Positions 22,986 through 34,270 of a stretch of DNA of 64,000 nt are shown here, piece by piece. The translations under genes were made by a program, and so were the position numbers. The stretch is from Chloranthus sessilifolius. Lineage: Eukaryota > Streptophyta > Magnoliopsida > Chloranthales > Chloranthaceae. The stretch is from positions 101,291,416-101,355,415 of the forward strand of contig CM037596.1 of NCBI GenBank assembly GCA_021018995.1. The letters are read 5' to 3'. The number at the start of each line of letters is the position of its first letter. The first letter of the stretch is position 1. The notes under the pieces were generated by a model. That model searched no databases, was not told the origin of the DNA, and was given only the letters and a program-made list of their open reading frames with translations.

Positions 22986-23415
22986 AATTAGATGGAGTTC
23001 CACAATACACACCATTTAAGCCAATTAATGTGGGAGAAATTATGAAATTTTTTACTAACAATGGCTCCACAAGTCAAACGAATATAAGTCAGACAATGGA
23101 GGTCATTTTTCATCAATCCTCTGCACAATAGATCCTGAAAATATGTTGCACCTATTAGACACTTAGATGTTGATTTTATGAGGCACAAATATCGAAAAGT
23201 GGCCTTGATCATGAGTGTACCATGAGAAAAGGTTCTCAAGTATCACATTTGGAGATGTGTGCCACGTGGAATCAAGATCTGACTGTCTGATAGGTGATCC
23301 ATTATCTTAAGATCTATTATATCAAGGATTGGGACGAAAAACGTTCTCCATCGTCTGATCAAGACAATCAACAATTTTTTATGGTGGAAATGCGTGTGTT
23401 CTTCACAGGGAAAAT
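22986..23415. repeat. Foldback element 1 of the dispersed family
   Basis: The left part (about 23090-23200: 'gacaatggaggtcattttt...tagatcctgaaaatatgttgcacctattagac...') and right part (about 23250-23380: '...gtggaatcaagatctgac...gataggtgatcc...attgggacgaaaaacgttctcc...gtctg') are approximate reverse complements. A transcript could fold into a long stem. Non-coding. Confidence 0.6.
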
Positions 23416-23419
23416 ATCA

Positions 23420-23850
23420 GTAAATAGTGTCACCTTATAAGATAACAATGGCTTTATTTGTACCCATTTTTCTGTGAAGAACACACTTTCTTTCACAAGA
23501 AAAAATCATTGATTGCCTTGAATCAGACGATGGAGATTGTTTTCATCCCATTTTTTCACGCAATAGATCTTGATATCATGGCGTACCTATTAGACGGTCA
23601 CATGTTGATTCCACATGACACATCCAAAAGTGACAGTCTGATAGGTACGCCCACAATCACGATCAGTTTTGGGGAAGTGTGCCATGTGGAATCATGATTT
23701 GACTGTCTAATAAGGCTGCCACGATATCAAGATCTACTATGTGGAAGGTTGGGAAGAAAAATGATCTCCATCGTCTGATTCAAGGCAATCAACTGTATGC
23801 GTTTGTTTTTCACAAGTTTAATGGGTGCACATAATGCTACCCTAAGAATG
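23420..23850. repeat. Foldback element 2 of the dispersed family
   Basis: The arms at about 23505-23640 and 23655-23795 are reverse complements over most of their length (CAGACGATGGAGATTG against its complement CTCCATCGTCTG, GACGGTCACATGTTGATTCC against GGAATCATGATTTGACTGTC). The unit lies directly beside foldback 1, and both are related to 7225-7360. No ORF. It is a MITE-like or foldback repeat family. Confidence 0.65.
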
Positions 23851-23860
23851 TAATCCTTTA

Positions 23861-24550
23861 GAGTCTCAAAAAGAAAGGAGTCCCAGTGAAATTATGAGGC
23901 TTTTTTTTTATTTACGTTAGCTTTTAAGGTTCTTAGAAAATAGGAAAAGTTATTAGAAGTTCCGGAATACGTAAGGAAGAATATGACAGTAAATAGAGTA
24001 GCTTAGGGGTTTTTTGATCCTAAAGTATGGAAACACTAAAATTGACATAAAAGAGAGATATTCGTGATTTTACATAGCAGTAAGGATAATGATAAGCAGA
24101 GGAGAAAAATTAGGGGAAAACCAATTATAAGGGATACTTTTATTTTATATAGGGCCGGCCTTAAGATTTTGAGGGCCCAAGGCGAATTCTTAAAATGGGG
24201 CCCTCTTTCATATTAATTTTAAATAAAATTTGTCACAACTTTTTTTTTAACCAAATAAAATAATAATCATTTATCCTATGGTGACAAATTTCTCCGATAT
24301 TTTTTAAAATTTTGCTGAAATTTACCGAAACAGAAGTTGGACGTAACTCTCAATGATTCTCTGAAATTGCCAAATTTCGTTAATTTCGAAATTTCATTAA
24401 TTTTGGCGAAGTTAACGAAAATTTGTCAAATTTAATTAATTTTCTTTTAATTTTAGTCGCTTTTGTATAATAAATAAAAAAATTTGTAAATATTAAATAT
24501 AATTTATATAGAATATTTTTGTACTCCCCGAAATTTTTTCAAAACTTTTC
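23861..24550. other. Repeat debris before the copia element
   Basis: Contains the GGGCCGGCCTTAAGATTTTGAGGGCCC segment near 24152, a sequence type scattered in plant genomes. There is also a stretch rich in GAAATTTC/CGAAATTT words at about 24300-24430. No coding. Confidence 0.4.
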
Positions 24551-24588
24551 GAGTACGGTGAATTTTACAATGGGATCTTGTTCTATCA
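24551..24588 (+). repeat. Truncated 5' LTR of copia element
   Basis: GAGTACGGTGAATTTTACA...TTCTATCA is shared with 28957-28994, the last 38 bases of the 3' LTR. Similarity stops abruptly to the left. Confidence 0.8.
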
Positions 24589-24600
24589 TGGTATCAGAGC
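24589..24600 (+). other. tRNA-iMet primer-binding site
   Basis: TGGTATCAGAGC follows directly after the LTR terminus CA and is the canonical plant copia primer site. Confidence 0.9.
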
Positions 24601-24650
24601 TCTAGTCAAATGACTCCAATTTTATTTTATAGATTTATTTTTTCTCCTAA

Positions 24651-27600
24651 ATGGCATCATCTTCATCGTCCGGTATTCCCTCTCTGGGTACCTTTACTCA
24701 TGTGGTGTCGATCAAACTTGATCGAACAAATTATTCAGTTTGGCTCGCTTAGATAGTACCGGTTCTCAAGAGCTCTGGGCTTCTTGGAATCGCTAACGAT
24801 ATCATCACGTGTCCCTCTCAGTTCGATGTTGAAGAGAATGGATCTCCATCTACCAGGGAATCACAAGCATTTCTAGAATGGCAACAGAGAGATCAAACGG
24901 TGTTGAGTTGGATCAATGCCACTGTATCTCCAGCTATATTGGCCACTGTTACTCGGCTTCACACAACCCACGCAGTTTGGGAATCACTTCAAAAGCGTTT
25001 CGCGGCTCAGTCAAAATCTCGGGTTTTGCAACTAAAACATCAACTGCAAACCACTAAACAGGGCGATCTATCTATCTCCGACTACCTCGACAAGATGAAT
25101 CAGATCGCCGATGGCCTTGCTCTTCCCGGAAAATCTGTGGATGATGATGATATGACAACATTAATCATGAATGGTGTTGGGCCTTTATATGAGGCCACGA
25201 TCAATTCGGTTCTCGCTCAAGACTTGCCTGTGACTCTTGATGATCTCATCAGGCTACTTAGTGCCGAAATGTGTCATGGCGAGCAGCATGCCTTCCCCAT
25301 CGAGTCTACGACAACTGCTTTGTTTACTTCTAAGGTGCAACATACTCAATGTGGTCACGGTGGGTTTTCAAGGAATTCATCACATCGATCAAATGATAAA
25401 GTTCCTAAAACGGTAAATGCTTCGACTCAACCTGAGTTTGGATCCAAATCTCACCTTGAGTTTGGATCTAAACCTCAGCGTATGAAATGCCAAATCTGTG
25501 GTCGTAGTGGTCATCCAACAATTGATTGCTACAATCGGTTGAATCTAGCCTATGAAGATCGTGTGCCTACAAAGAAACTTGCCGCCATGGTTGCATCTTC
25601 ATCATTGCTCACTAATCAACAATGGTTTAGTGATTCAGGAGCTTCTATTCATATCACTCCGGATCTCGCCAATTTATCTATTCATAATTAGTATAATGGA
25701 CCCGATAAAGCGGCCATAGGTAATGGATTAGGTTTGTTCATATCCAGTATTGGGTCATCTATGTTCAATGTTAATTCATCTCCCTTTCGTTTGAAACAAA
25801 TCTTACATTTCCCTAACATTGCTACGAATTTACTTTCAGTACACCAATTTTTTCGTGATAATAATTGTTCTTTCATTTTCTTTGCTGATGACTTTTTTGT
25901 AAGGACATTGCAACAGGGAGGATGCTTTTCCGAGGCAGGAGTGAGAATGGTCTTTATCTGATTCATCTTCATCAACTTTCATTCAATAACAATCGTGCTC
26001 CAGTTGCTTTTTGGGCTGCAAAGGCTACTGCTTCTACATGGCATCAACGGCTCGGACATCCGGGCACTTCCACTCTAAGTGCTTAGGGTCAAATAAATTT
26101 GTTTCATTTAAAGACTTTGTCACTAATTTTAAGTTTTGTGATCCTTGCCATTTAGCTAAAAGTACTCGACTTCCCTTTTCATTGTCTCCTTCTATTGCTA
26201 ATGCTCTCTTAAAACTAGTTCATTTCGTTGTTTGGACATCGCCCTGTCCCTCCATACAAGGATTTAAATATTATTTGCTTTTTGTGGATGATTTTTCGCG
26301 TTATTTGTGAATATATCCTATGCGATATAAACATGAGACGTTTAAACACTTCATTCAATTCAGAACTTATGTTGAGAAATTACTCTCTCACTCCTTAAAA
26401 TCTCTCCAAACTGATGGAGGAGGTGAATATACGAGCTTACGTTTCAAGGACTATCTACGCCATCATGCGATTACCCATTGTCTGTCTTGTCCTCACACCC
26501 CAGAATAAAATGGGGAGTCCAAACGTAAGCATCGATATATAGTTAACATGGGATTAACCATTTTAGCCGTAGCCGGCATGCCTTCTTCCTATTGGGTTGA
26601 CGCATTCAATACTTATGTGTATTTAATTAATCGGCTTTCGACTAAAATTCTTAATCTCATATCTCTGTATGAGAAATTGTTCTCTATAGCTCTGCTTTAT
26701 TCCTATCTTCATGTGTTGGTTGTAGTTATTATCCATTTCGTTGTCCATATAATACTCATAAATTACAATTGCGCTCTAAAAAATGCGTCTTTTTGGGTTA
26801 TTTCCTTGAACATTGTGGGTATTGCTGCTTAGATATGGAGACGGGTCATATTTTTCTGTCTCGCCATGTATTCTTTAATGAAGATGAATTTCCTTTTAAG
26901 TATCAGATAATGGCCTCAACGCCTACTTCAATTAGCAACCACCTTGTTGAAATCCCTTCATCACATATTCCTCCATTTTCCACTCATCTTGTCCCAACCA
27001 CCTGTCATACCTCATCTATGAACCTCATTAACGACACCACTTCTCCTATACCATCTGATAGCTTCTCTAACCCACCTGATGCTCCCTCTCCTTTACTTAA
27101 TCCCCTTCAAGCCTCTCCTATTTCCATACCTTCCTCAAAGTCAACTGGTGTTGTACCACCTCCGCATCACCCAATGCTAACACGTTTACAAGGTGGGATC
27201 TGTAAACCGAATCCAAAGTATGCTCTCTCAGCCTCCCTTCTGGACACGCCCACTGAACCGACTTGTTTCTCAAAAGCGGTGCTTGATCCCCAATGGCGTT
27301 CAACCATGTCTGAAGAATTTGCGGCATTATTGAAAAATAGCACTTGGTCGCTTGTCCCTTATCACCCCAACATGAATGTTCTCTCCAATAAATAGGTGTA
27401 CAAGATAAAGAAGCGATCTGACGGCTCGATTGAACAATTTAAAGCTCGCCTCATTGCCAATGGTTTTCATCAACTGGAGGGCTTGGATTACACGGAAACT
27501 TTCAGCCCTGTGGTCAAGCATACCACTATTCGTACTATCCTTGCGCTTGCGATACATCATCATTGGCCTATCCAATAGCTCGATGTTCAAAATGCTTTTC

Positions 27601-28776
27601 TTCATGAGTTTCTAAATGAAGAGGTTAATTTACATGCACCAGCCAAGAGGATTTGTAGATTCTCAGTTTTCGAATCACGTGTGTCGCCTACGTCGATCTC
27701 TATATGGCTTAAAACAAGCTCCCCGAGCTTGGTTCCAACGATTTGCAGATTATGTTGAATCACTTGGCTTTGTGTGTTCGAAGGCAGATTATTCTCTTTT
27801 TACGTATCATGAGAATGGTGTGGTTCTATTCCTCCTTGTATACGTAGATGACATTCTTGTCACTGTCAATAATGTGACCTGCATCACCTGCTTAATCTCC
27901 ACTTTGCTCCTGGTTTTTGCAATGAAAGATTTGGGCTCTTTGCACTTCTTTTTAGGAATCAATGCTATATCCTCCACCACTGGCTTCCATCTCATGCAGA
28001 CTTCCTATGCACTCGATCTTCTTCGTCGCACTAAAATGGAACATACAAAGCCCATTGCTTCTCCTGCTGCAAGTTATAAGAAACTTGGTGCTCTTGATGG
28101 AACTCGATTATTTGATCCGTTTGAATATCGTAGGGTTGTAGGGGCTCTCCAATATTTAACTCTAACTCGCCCTGATCTTGCCTTCGCAGTGAATCAGGTT
28201 CGTCAGTTTATGCATTGTCCCACAACGGTGCACTAGACAGCAACCAAATGAATCTTGCGTTCTATTAAAGCTACTATTCATCATGGTCTTCTAGTTTGTC
28301 CTAGAAATTTGAAACTCAAGGCCTATTCAGATGCGGACTATGCGGATTGTCCTATTGATTGTCGATCCATTGGTGGGTATTGTGTGTATCTGGATTTAAT
28401 CCATATTCTTGGAGTGCCAAGAAACAATGCACTGTGTCTCGATCAAGTATTGAATTCGAGTATCGCCAACTTGCTTTGACGGCTGTTAAGATTTCATGGC
28501 TTCGATCATTATTTCGTGACTTACGACTTCCAATTCATTGTGTGACAATATCAGTTCCATCTCTTTGGCCTCCAATCCCATCTTTCATGCTCGCACAAAG
28601 CATTTGGAAGTTGATTATTACTATGTGTGTGAAAAAGTTGTTCGACGTGAATTTCGATATATCCACACCACTAATCAGGTTGCTGATATATTTAACAAAG
28701 GACTGTCATCTAGCCGTTTTCAAGTATTACGTAACAAGCTCATGGTTCGACCCTCCCCCATGATCTTGAGGGGGAG
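24651..28776 (+). pseudogene. Ty1/copia gag-pol polyprotein, inactivated
   Basis: The ATG at 24651 opens a gag reading MASSSSSGIPSLGTF. An in-frame TAG stands at codon 34 (24750-24752). The frame then runs on through a UBN2-type gag to the zinc knuckle CQICGRSGHPTIDC (about 25490) and the protease motif WFSDSGASIHIT (about 25624). Pre-integrase WHQRLGHPG lies near 26041, integrase DD-type pieces (FVDDFSR, LQTDGGGEY) at 26280-26450, and RT at 27400-28230 with the catalytic YVDDILVT near 27842. RNase H SDADYADCP lies near 28328, and DIFNKGL near the end. At least six stops or frameshifts separate these blocks, so no complete protein can be made. Domain order and motifs are seen directly. Confidence 0.9.
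28766..28776 (+). other. Polypurine tract
   Basis: TTGAGGGGGAG immediately precedes the 3' LTR, the usual copia arrangement. Confidence 0.8.
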
Positions 28777-28994
28777 TAATAGAGGATATACACCTAATCA
28801 AATCTCAATGCCCACTTAAATTCAAATCTTTGTTGAACAAATTCTCCAGCTGTTGTATCTTAACAGAATCCTGATAGCTGATGTATCTCAACAGAATCCC
28901 ATAAATCATGGGAACTGTTATTTGAATTGTTATATGTATCCAGGTGAATGAATAATTGAGTACGGTGAATTTTACAGTGAAATCTTGTTCTATC
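28777..28994 (+). repeat. 3' LTR of copia element
   Basis: About 218 bp from just after the purine tract to TTCTATCA. The start reads TAATAG where TG would be expected, so either the first bases have mutated or the boundary is off by a few bases. It contains a partial internal repeat (tgtatcttaacagaatcc / tgtatctcaacagaatcc). Confidence 0.7.
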
Positions 28995-29285
28995 ATATAA
29001 TACCATCATCGACATTCCTTCCTCTCTCAACCTATTCAAAGACACTAAAGAGCATATGCTCTGTTTGCAACAAGCCAACAACCATTACCATCTCCTTCTT
29101 CTTGAATCCCATCACCACACAGCCAACAAAAAGCACCTCAAAGCAGCCATCAAAACTACTACATAAAACTGCCCTTATAACCCCATCACCTTCTTCTTCT
29201 TCGTTGACTACACATGGCTGCCGATGCTCTTCCCTTCGACTTCTACATCGGGGGTACACCTGAAGGTGATAAATTTAACAACTTG
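28995..29285. other. Short unique segment between two retroelements
   Basis: About 290 bases lie between the end of the first copia LTR and the end of the second. They are less AT-rich than the surroundings and open in several frames (for example plus 28985-29263), with a CTTCTT tract. I recognise no protein. It may be a remnant of single-copy DNA that received both insertions. Confidence 0.35.
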
Positions 29286-29292
29286 TGTTGCT
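29286..29292 (-). repeat. Outermost bases of copia B 3' LTR, cut off by the TR-GAG insertion
   Basis: Plus TGTTGCT, whose reverse complement AGCAACA completes the copia B LTR after removal of the 29293-32083 element and one copy of its TGCT duplication. The LTR then begins TGTTG and ends CAACA, a proper inverted terminus. Confidence 0.65.
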
Positions 29293-30036
29293 TGTCACGG
29301 GGTCACTCCTCTAGCAGTGTCAGCCCGTGCGGCACTCAACGCCTGCTGCGCTAAGTCAGCCTAATTCTCTCAAATGCGGCACGCGATGCGGATTCCCAGA
29401 TGCTACGAAGGGTGGAAGGCTTGTCCTACTCAAGCTTCACCTCAACCTCTACGTTCGGACTTCGCCCTGCGAAGCAACGCAGCAGGTTAGAGTCGGCAAC
29501 GACGACCGTCAAGGCAACAGGCAACGATGAACGTAAGGCAACATGCAACAACGAGTGATATAGCGATAGGCAGCGACGAGCATACAGCAAGCCCCCCTTG
29601 GGCTAGAACCCGCACCTCGAAGGTGATTGGGAACCACCAACGCGATGGCCCTAGTACACGACGTAGCTAGGACGACCACGCCCTAAGCGTGGCCCGGATG
29701 CACGCACATAAGCCCACGAGGCTAGTGCACGTGTAGGGTCGGGGGACCCCAACTCATGTCCCCCTATATATGGTTTAAATATCAACAGTGCCTAAATGGC
29801 AGGAGGACCTCAAACCTATTGGTTTGACATACCGCAACGCCCTCCCGCATCACTAGGCCAACTTGGGTCAGTCGCGTCCATGTCGCGACCGTGTCTTCAC
29901 CCTCCACCCCAACATGCCTCGACGCCATACATCGGTCCGCCCTCATGGCCTTGACGCACCAGTCATACTCAACACTTGGAGAGGAAAAGTGGCCCTACGA
30001 CTGCCCCGGATGGCCACGCCACGTGCCCCCGTCACA
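29293..30036 (-). repeat. 3' LTR of the TR-GAG element
   Basis: 744 bp, TGTCACGG to GTCACA on the plus strand. Closely similar to 31351-32083, apart from a substituted block near 29440-29510 and a short indel near 29925. Confidence 0.85.
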
Positions 30037-30050
30037 TCCTCCTCCACTCA
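30037..30050 (-). other. Polypurine tract
   Basis: The minus strand reads GAGTGGAGGAGGA directly before the 3' LTR start TGTGAC. Confidence 0.7.
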
Positions 30051-30258
30051 AAATCGTCAACGTCCTCGTTGACGCGAAGGCACATATTCTGAAATTCAGT
30101 CCTGTATGTCACTTGCCATGGTTCCTCGACAGCACCCTGCCTTCACTCTCTATAGCAAAATTGTACATGCCCAAAACTGCACACTTCAAAATCTGTACAC
30201 AGTTGGTGTCTGAGTCTTCCCACGGCCCACACCAACAAGACCGCGGTGTAATTCTTTC

Positions 30259-31158
30259 TCAATAGTCAATTAGTCGGAGCGCCCCAACTCTAGCAATGGG
30301 CGCCTCATCATCAACCTTTTTATTCCCTTTTTCCGCGACCATCGCGTTCAAGGCGGCTTTCTCTGGACAATCGCGCACCAGATGTGGCCCATTACACGGG
30401 AAGCATCCCTTCTTGCTCGGCCTTTCGTGTTTCTTCTTTTCATACCTACTGCCTTTGTCCTGACCAGATCGCACATGTCCTGTATCATTCTGCTTCTTTC
30501 CCTGCTTGTCATCATTGTCAGTGGATGCTTGAACTGTCTTCTCTTTCTCAAAGCGGTGTTCGATTAGCCGCTCCGCAGCAGCCAAATTCTCATCTAGGGT
30601 CTTCAACCCTCTATAAGTCAACTTTGTACCTGGCGCCAGCCATCTATAAAGTAGAAGATCCGATCCTTCTCACTCATTTCATCAATGTCCAACATCGCTA
30701 GTGAAAGTCTTAATGTACTGCACAGCGGTCCGTATGCTTCAACGTCGATAATGCCTTTCGTCGACCATCCAAGCGTTGGTAGGTAGAAATTGAGCCCTGA
30801 CTCTTTCTTGATCGGCCCAAGAATCGATCGCACCATTCTCCATGCGCACCTCGACCTCGGTGCCTCCACCATAACTTGGCATCATCGACCAAGTATCTCG
30901 ATGCAATTCTTAGCTTAACTTTAGCATCGAGGTCCCCGGCCGTTCGAGGTACTCCTCCACGTCCCATATGAAGTTCTCTTCGCCTTCGCAGGAGCCCTTG
31001 AACGTCCTCGCTGGGGAACTTAAGTCGGCGTCCTGCTGGCACCCTACCGGCATTGCCAGGATGAGCTTTTTCAGCACGCTCATCTCGTCACGTACCTCCT
31101 CCAACGTGACCTTGATTTCTCGTACCTCTGCTGCCAATTGCTCTACGGTCTCAGCCAC
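30259..31158 (-). pseudogene. Ty3-type gag of the TR-GAG element, frameshifted
   Basis: The start at 31156-31158 gives a helical N-terminus (MAETVEQLAAEVREIKVTLEEV). Gag core pieces then appear in successive frames: DAKVKLRIASRYLVDDAKLWWR (about 30880-30930), WRMVRSILGPIKKE, MSEKDRIFYFIDGW (about 30640-30690) and NLAAAERLIEHRFEKEK (about 30560). A zinc knuckle CFPCNGPHLVRDC (about 30390-30430) ends the protein. The knuckle has one residue fewer than CX2CX4HX4C. At least three frameshifts are needed to join the blocks, so this copy cannot make Gag. Confidence 0.8.
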
Positions 31159-31336
31159 ATCGGCATTGATCCTTTCATGCCTATTCAGTCATTCCCCATG
31201 TAGTGTCATTACCGATACCACCGACTCGAGCTGGTCCGATTGAGCTTCCAAACTATCTAATCGTTCCCTTGTTGATTATTCTCTTGTCCGTCGTCTTGCA
31301 TCCTCGCTGGTCCCTTCCATCTCAACCATCACTGTG

Positions 31337-31348
31337 GCTCTGATACCA
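31337..31348 (-). other. tRNA-iMet primer-binding site
   Basis: The minus strand reads TGGTATCAGAGC, two bases inside the 5' LTR. Confidence 0.9.
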
Positions 31349-31350
31349 AA

Positions 31351-32083
31351 TGTCACGGGGTCACTCCTCTAGCAGTGTCAGCCCGTGCGGCACTCAATGC
31401 CTGCTGCGCTAAGTCAGCCTAATTCTCTCAAATGCGACATGCGATGCGGATTCCCAGATGCTACGAAGGGTGGAAGGCTTGTCCTACTCAAGCTTCACCT
31501 CAACAACGCACAGTTAGAGACAACCACGCATTTACCGTCAAGGCAACAGGCAACGATGAACGTAAGGCAACATACAATAACGAGTGATATAGCGATAGGC
31601 AGCGACGAGCATACAGCAAGCCCCCCTTGGGCTAGAACCCACACCTCGAAGGTGGTTGGGAACCACCAACGTGATGGCCCTAGTACACGACGTAGCTAGG
31701 ACGACCACGCCTTAAGCGTGGCCCGGATACACGCACATAAGCCCACGAGGCTAGTGCACGTGTAGGGTCGGGGGATCCCAACTCATGTTCCCCTATATAT
31801 GGTTTAAGCATCAGCAGTGCCTAAATGGCAGGAGGACCTCAAACCTATTGGTTTGACATACCGCAACGCCCTCTCGCATCGCTAGGCCAACTTGGGTCAG
31901 TCGCGTCCATGTCGCGACCGTGTCTTCACCCTCCACCCCAACATGCCTCGACGCCATCGTGGCTCAGCCCAGTACATACGGTGCCGCCCTTTTGGCCTTG
32001 ACGCACCAGTCATACTCAACACTTGGAGAGGAAAAGTGGCCCTACGGCTGCCCCGGATGGCCACGCCGTGTGCCCCCGTCACA
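31351..32083 (-). repeat. 5' LTR of the TR-GAG element
   Basis: 733 bp, TGTCACGG to GTCACA on the plus strand. It adjoins the primer site and is the partner of 29293-30036. Confidence 0.85.
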
Positions 32084-32458
32084 TGCTGCACAATAAAAGA
32101 TTTCTTTATACTAAAATGGTTTGCTAGCTACTAACACATTAAATTTGTTTTTCCATTTAAAAGTTTTAACTTGCATCATGCTAACTGATTACACCAATAT
32201 ATATATAAAGATGAAAGTACATTGAAAAAGTAAAAGACACTTTAAAATATGAAAAGGTACCTAGAAAGTTGAAAAAACATAGGAAATGACTTCTAGGAAA
32301 CAAACCAAAATAAATATTTCTCTCTTGAGAAATGAACAAACTTCTTGATAGATGAAAGGTCTCCTTGAAACTTGAAAAAATTATTTAAAGCATGTCCCAA
32401 AATAACTTTCCAAGTTGTGCAACCCGAGACCCACTTTACTTGGGTTTGTATTCCAACA
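32084..32458 (-). repeat. 3' LTR of copia element B
   Basis: On the minus strand the LTR begins TGTTGGAATAC right after the purine tract AAGAGGGAG (32459-32467) and runs to the TR-GAG insertion site. Its last bases are displaced to 29286-29292, giving a total of roughly 375-380 bp. No 5' LTR partner exists in the window. Confidence 0.75.
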
Positions 32459-32469
32459 CTCCCTCTTAA

Positions 32470-33590
32470 ACCCAAGTTTCGAAGTTACTCCAAGTAAAGT
32501 CTTCAATCCTTGAAATGTTTGAATCTTTAAAGGCTTCGTAAAAATGTCTGCAACTTGTTCTTCAGACTTGCAATAGATGAGTTTGACTTCATTCTTCTTC
32601 ACTTGATTTCGGATAAAATAACACTTTGTGTCAATATGCTTGCTTTGACTGTAAGATACATAATTCTTTGCTAAAGAAATGGCTGATCTATTTTCAATAT
32701 AGATTATTCCTGATCGATTTTTAGAGTGGTACAACTCCTTTAATATATTCTTCAACCAAATAGCTTGACAAATATATGTTGTAGCAGCTATATATTCAGC
32801 TTCACATGATGAGAGAGCAATAATATTTTACTTTTTTGATGACCATGAGATTGCAGCTGAACCAATATTGAAAACATATCCTGATGTACTTTTTTTGTCA
32901 TCAGGATCTCCACCAAAGTCACTATCTGTGAATCCTACAAGATCAAAATCATTAGTAGGCTTATAAAACAAACCCTGATCAATTGTACCATTGATGTATC
33001 GTAAAACTCTTTTAGCCGCCATGAAGTGACCGTGTTTTGGTGCTTCCATGAATCTGCTGATTATTCCAACATTGTGAGCAGTGTTGGGTCGAGTGACGGT
33101 TAAACATCCAAGATTTCCAACCAAACTTTTGAAGAGTGTAGGATCCTCCAAATCGCATTGTTCTTCCTTTGTAGCTTCAAACTCACTTCCATAGCTGTGC
33201 TTACCGAGTTACAATTGTTCATTTTGAATTTTCCAAGAATTTCTTTTGCATACTGTTCTTGTGAGATAAAAATTTCTCCCTCTATATACTTTACCGCTAT
33301 CCCAAGAAAAAATTACATCTTTCCAATGTCAGTCATTTCAAATTCCTTGATCATTGATTTTTAAAAATCTCCTATCATATGGAGATTGTTTCCTGTGAAG
33401 ATCATGCCATCAACATATAAGCAAATGATCAATATATCCCCAACACCGTTTTGGTGTATAATGCATGCTCATATGAACATTTTATGAACCATTCTTTTGA
33501 TTGACTACTTGATAATGTGATATCGGCCAATGGAAATGATGATGATGAATAAGGAGTTTGGGGAGGAGTTTGAGGAGGCGTTTGATTTTC
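32470..33590 (-). pseudogene. Copia B RT/RNase H remnant
   Basis: Minus-strand blocks, in order: RT palm end (KCSYEHALYTKT near 33470, with the YVDD region garbled at about 33410), GEIFISQEQYAKEIL-like (about 33250), then LFKSLVGNLGCLTVTRPN and GFTDSDFGGDPDDKKSTSGYVF (32828-33151). ISLAKNYVSYSQSKHIDTKCYFIR and VADIFTKPL follow (32381-32755). These are the C-terminal half of a copia polyprotein. Gag, protease and integrase are absent; the 5' side ends where the MULE fragment begins. Several stops are present. Confidence 0.8.
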
Positions 33591-33594
33591 CTTA

Positions 33595-34270
33595 TCATTC
33601 TCTTTGATGACACATCCTACTTCAATACACATCGCCGTAACTCGAAGAGGACTAGTTTTTATTGGTTTAATTTAAAAATTATTTGTCATTGCAAACTCTT
33701 TAAGAGCTTTCTGAAAGAATTTCTTATTTCTAAACGTCTGACTAATAGTAATTGGTTCCCCTTCATACAGTTCCTCATCATCCGAATCTATATACTCTCC
33801 TTCCGAGTCATTAAGCTAATAGTCTTCATCCACCAGAGCTTGATCAATTCCCCTATTAGTATCAACACGCGAAGTGGGCGATAAGGGTGCTTCATTATTT
33901 TTAGGATCACTATCACCGTCATCGACTGGATGATTATTACTTGATTAGGATTTAGTCCGTCGATGTACGTTTGGTTGAAGTACAATTGTTTGGGTTGAGG
34001 TTGGCCGAGGTAGGAATGTTTGAGGTGTGAGAGGTTATTCTGTTAAAGGCTCGATTGTCGTTGGCTCTGAAGCTATTGATTCGAAAGGCCATTGATATGG
34101 ACTAAGGCCTCCTAAAAATGTTTCCCACTGATTTCAGTCAAATGTATTATTTATCGATTCGAAGTTGAGCTGAGATGTATCATGCATCGGATTTATTTGA
34201 GGACAATATTCTTGATCTTCATCGCCTTTTCTCATTAGAATGTCTAAAGAGGGTTGTTCCAGAGGCCTAC
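33595..34270 (-). pseudogene. MULE (MuDR-like) transposase N-terminal fragment
   Basis: The minus strand reads an acidic stretch (DSEGEYIDSDDEELYEGE), then FFQKALKEFAMTNNF, a TAA, IKPIKTSPLRVTAMCIEVGC. This matches the MuDR transposase DNA-binding domain pattern F-x-s-k...A...ya...nf.ik..ksd..R..v.C...GC. The catalytic DDE and SWIM zinc-finger parts are missing. It ends within a few codons of copia sequence on one side and at the Athila-like LTR on the other, so it is a fragment trapped between retroelements. Confidence 0.7.

Larger units (their letters stand above)
24551..28994 (+). mobile_element. Ty1/copia retrotransposon, decayed, 5' LTR truncated
   Basis: The order of parts is: LTR remnant (24551-24588), primer site TGGTATCAGAGC (24589-24600), gag, protease, integrase, RT, RNase H, purine tract, 3' LTR (28777-28994). 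This order (integrase before RT) defines Ty1/copia. The 5' side keeps only the last 38 bases of the LTR; upstream sequence does not match the 3' LTR. The reading frame is broken by many stops and shifts. Short LTRs of about 220 bp suggest an Ale/Retrofit-like lineage, which is inference. Confidence 0.9.
29293..32083 (-). mobile_element. Gag-only LTR retroelement (TR-GAG type)
   Basis: Two similar LTRs (29293-30036 and 31351-32083) flank a 1.3-kb interior that has a primer site, a broken Ty3-type gag and a purine tract but no protease, RT or integrase. TGCT duplicated on both sides (29289-29292 and 32084-32087) marks the insertion. Terminal-repeat elements that keep only gag are known in plants as TR-GAG and are mobilised by relatives. 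It interrupts the last bases of another LTR. It is much richer in G and C than the surroundings. Confidence 0.85.

Noticed and set aside
29032-29263. Possible gene start between the two copia elements (an ATG at 29214 reading MAADALPFDFYIGGTPEG)
   Set aside because: It is preceded by an in-frame stop and runs into the TR-GAG LTR after about 30 codons; no family recognised. Kept only as an unidentified segment.
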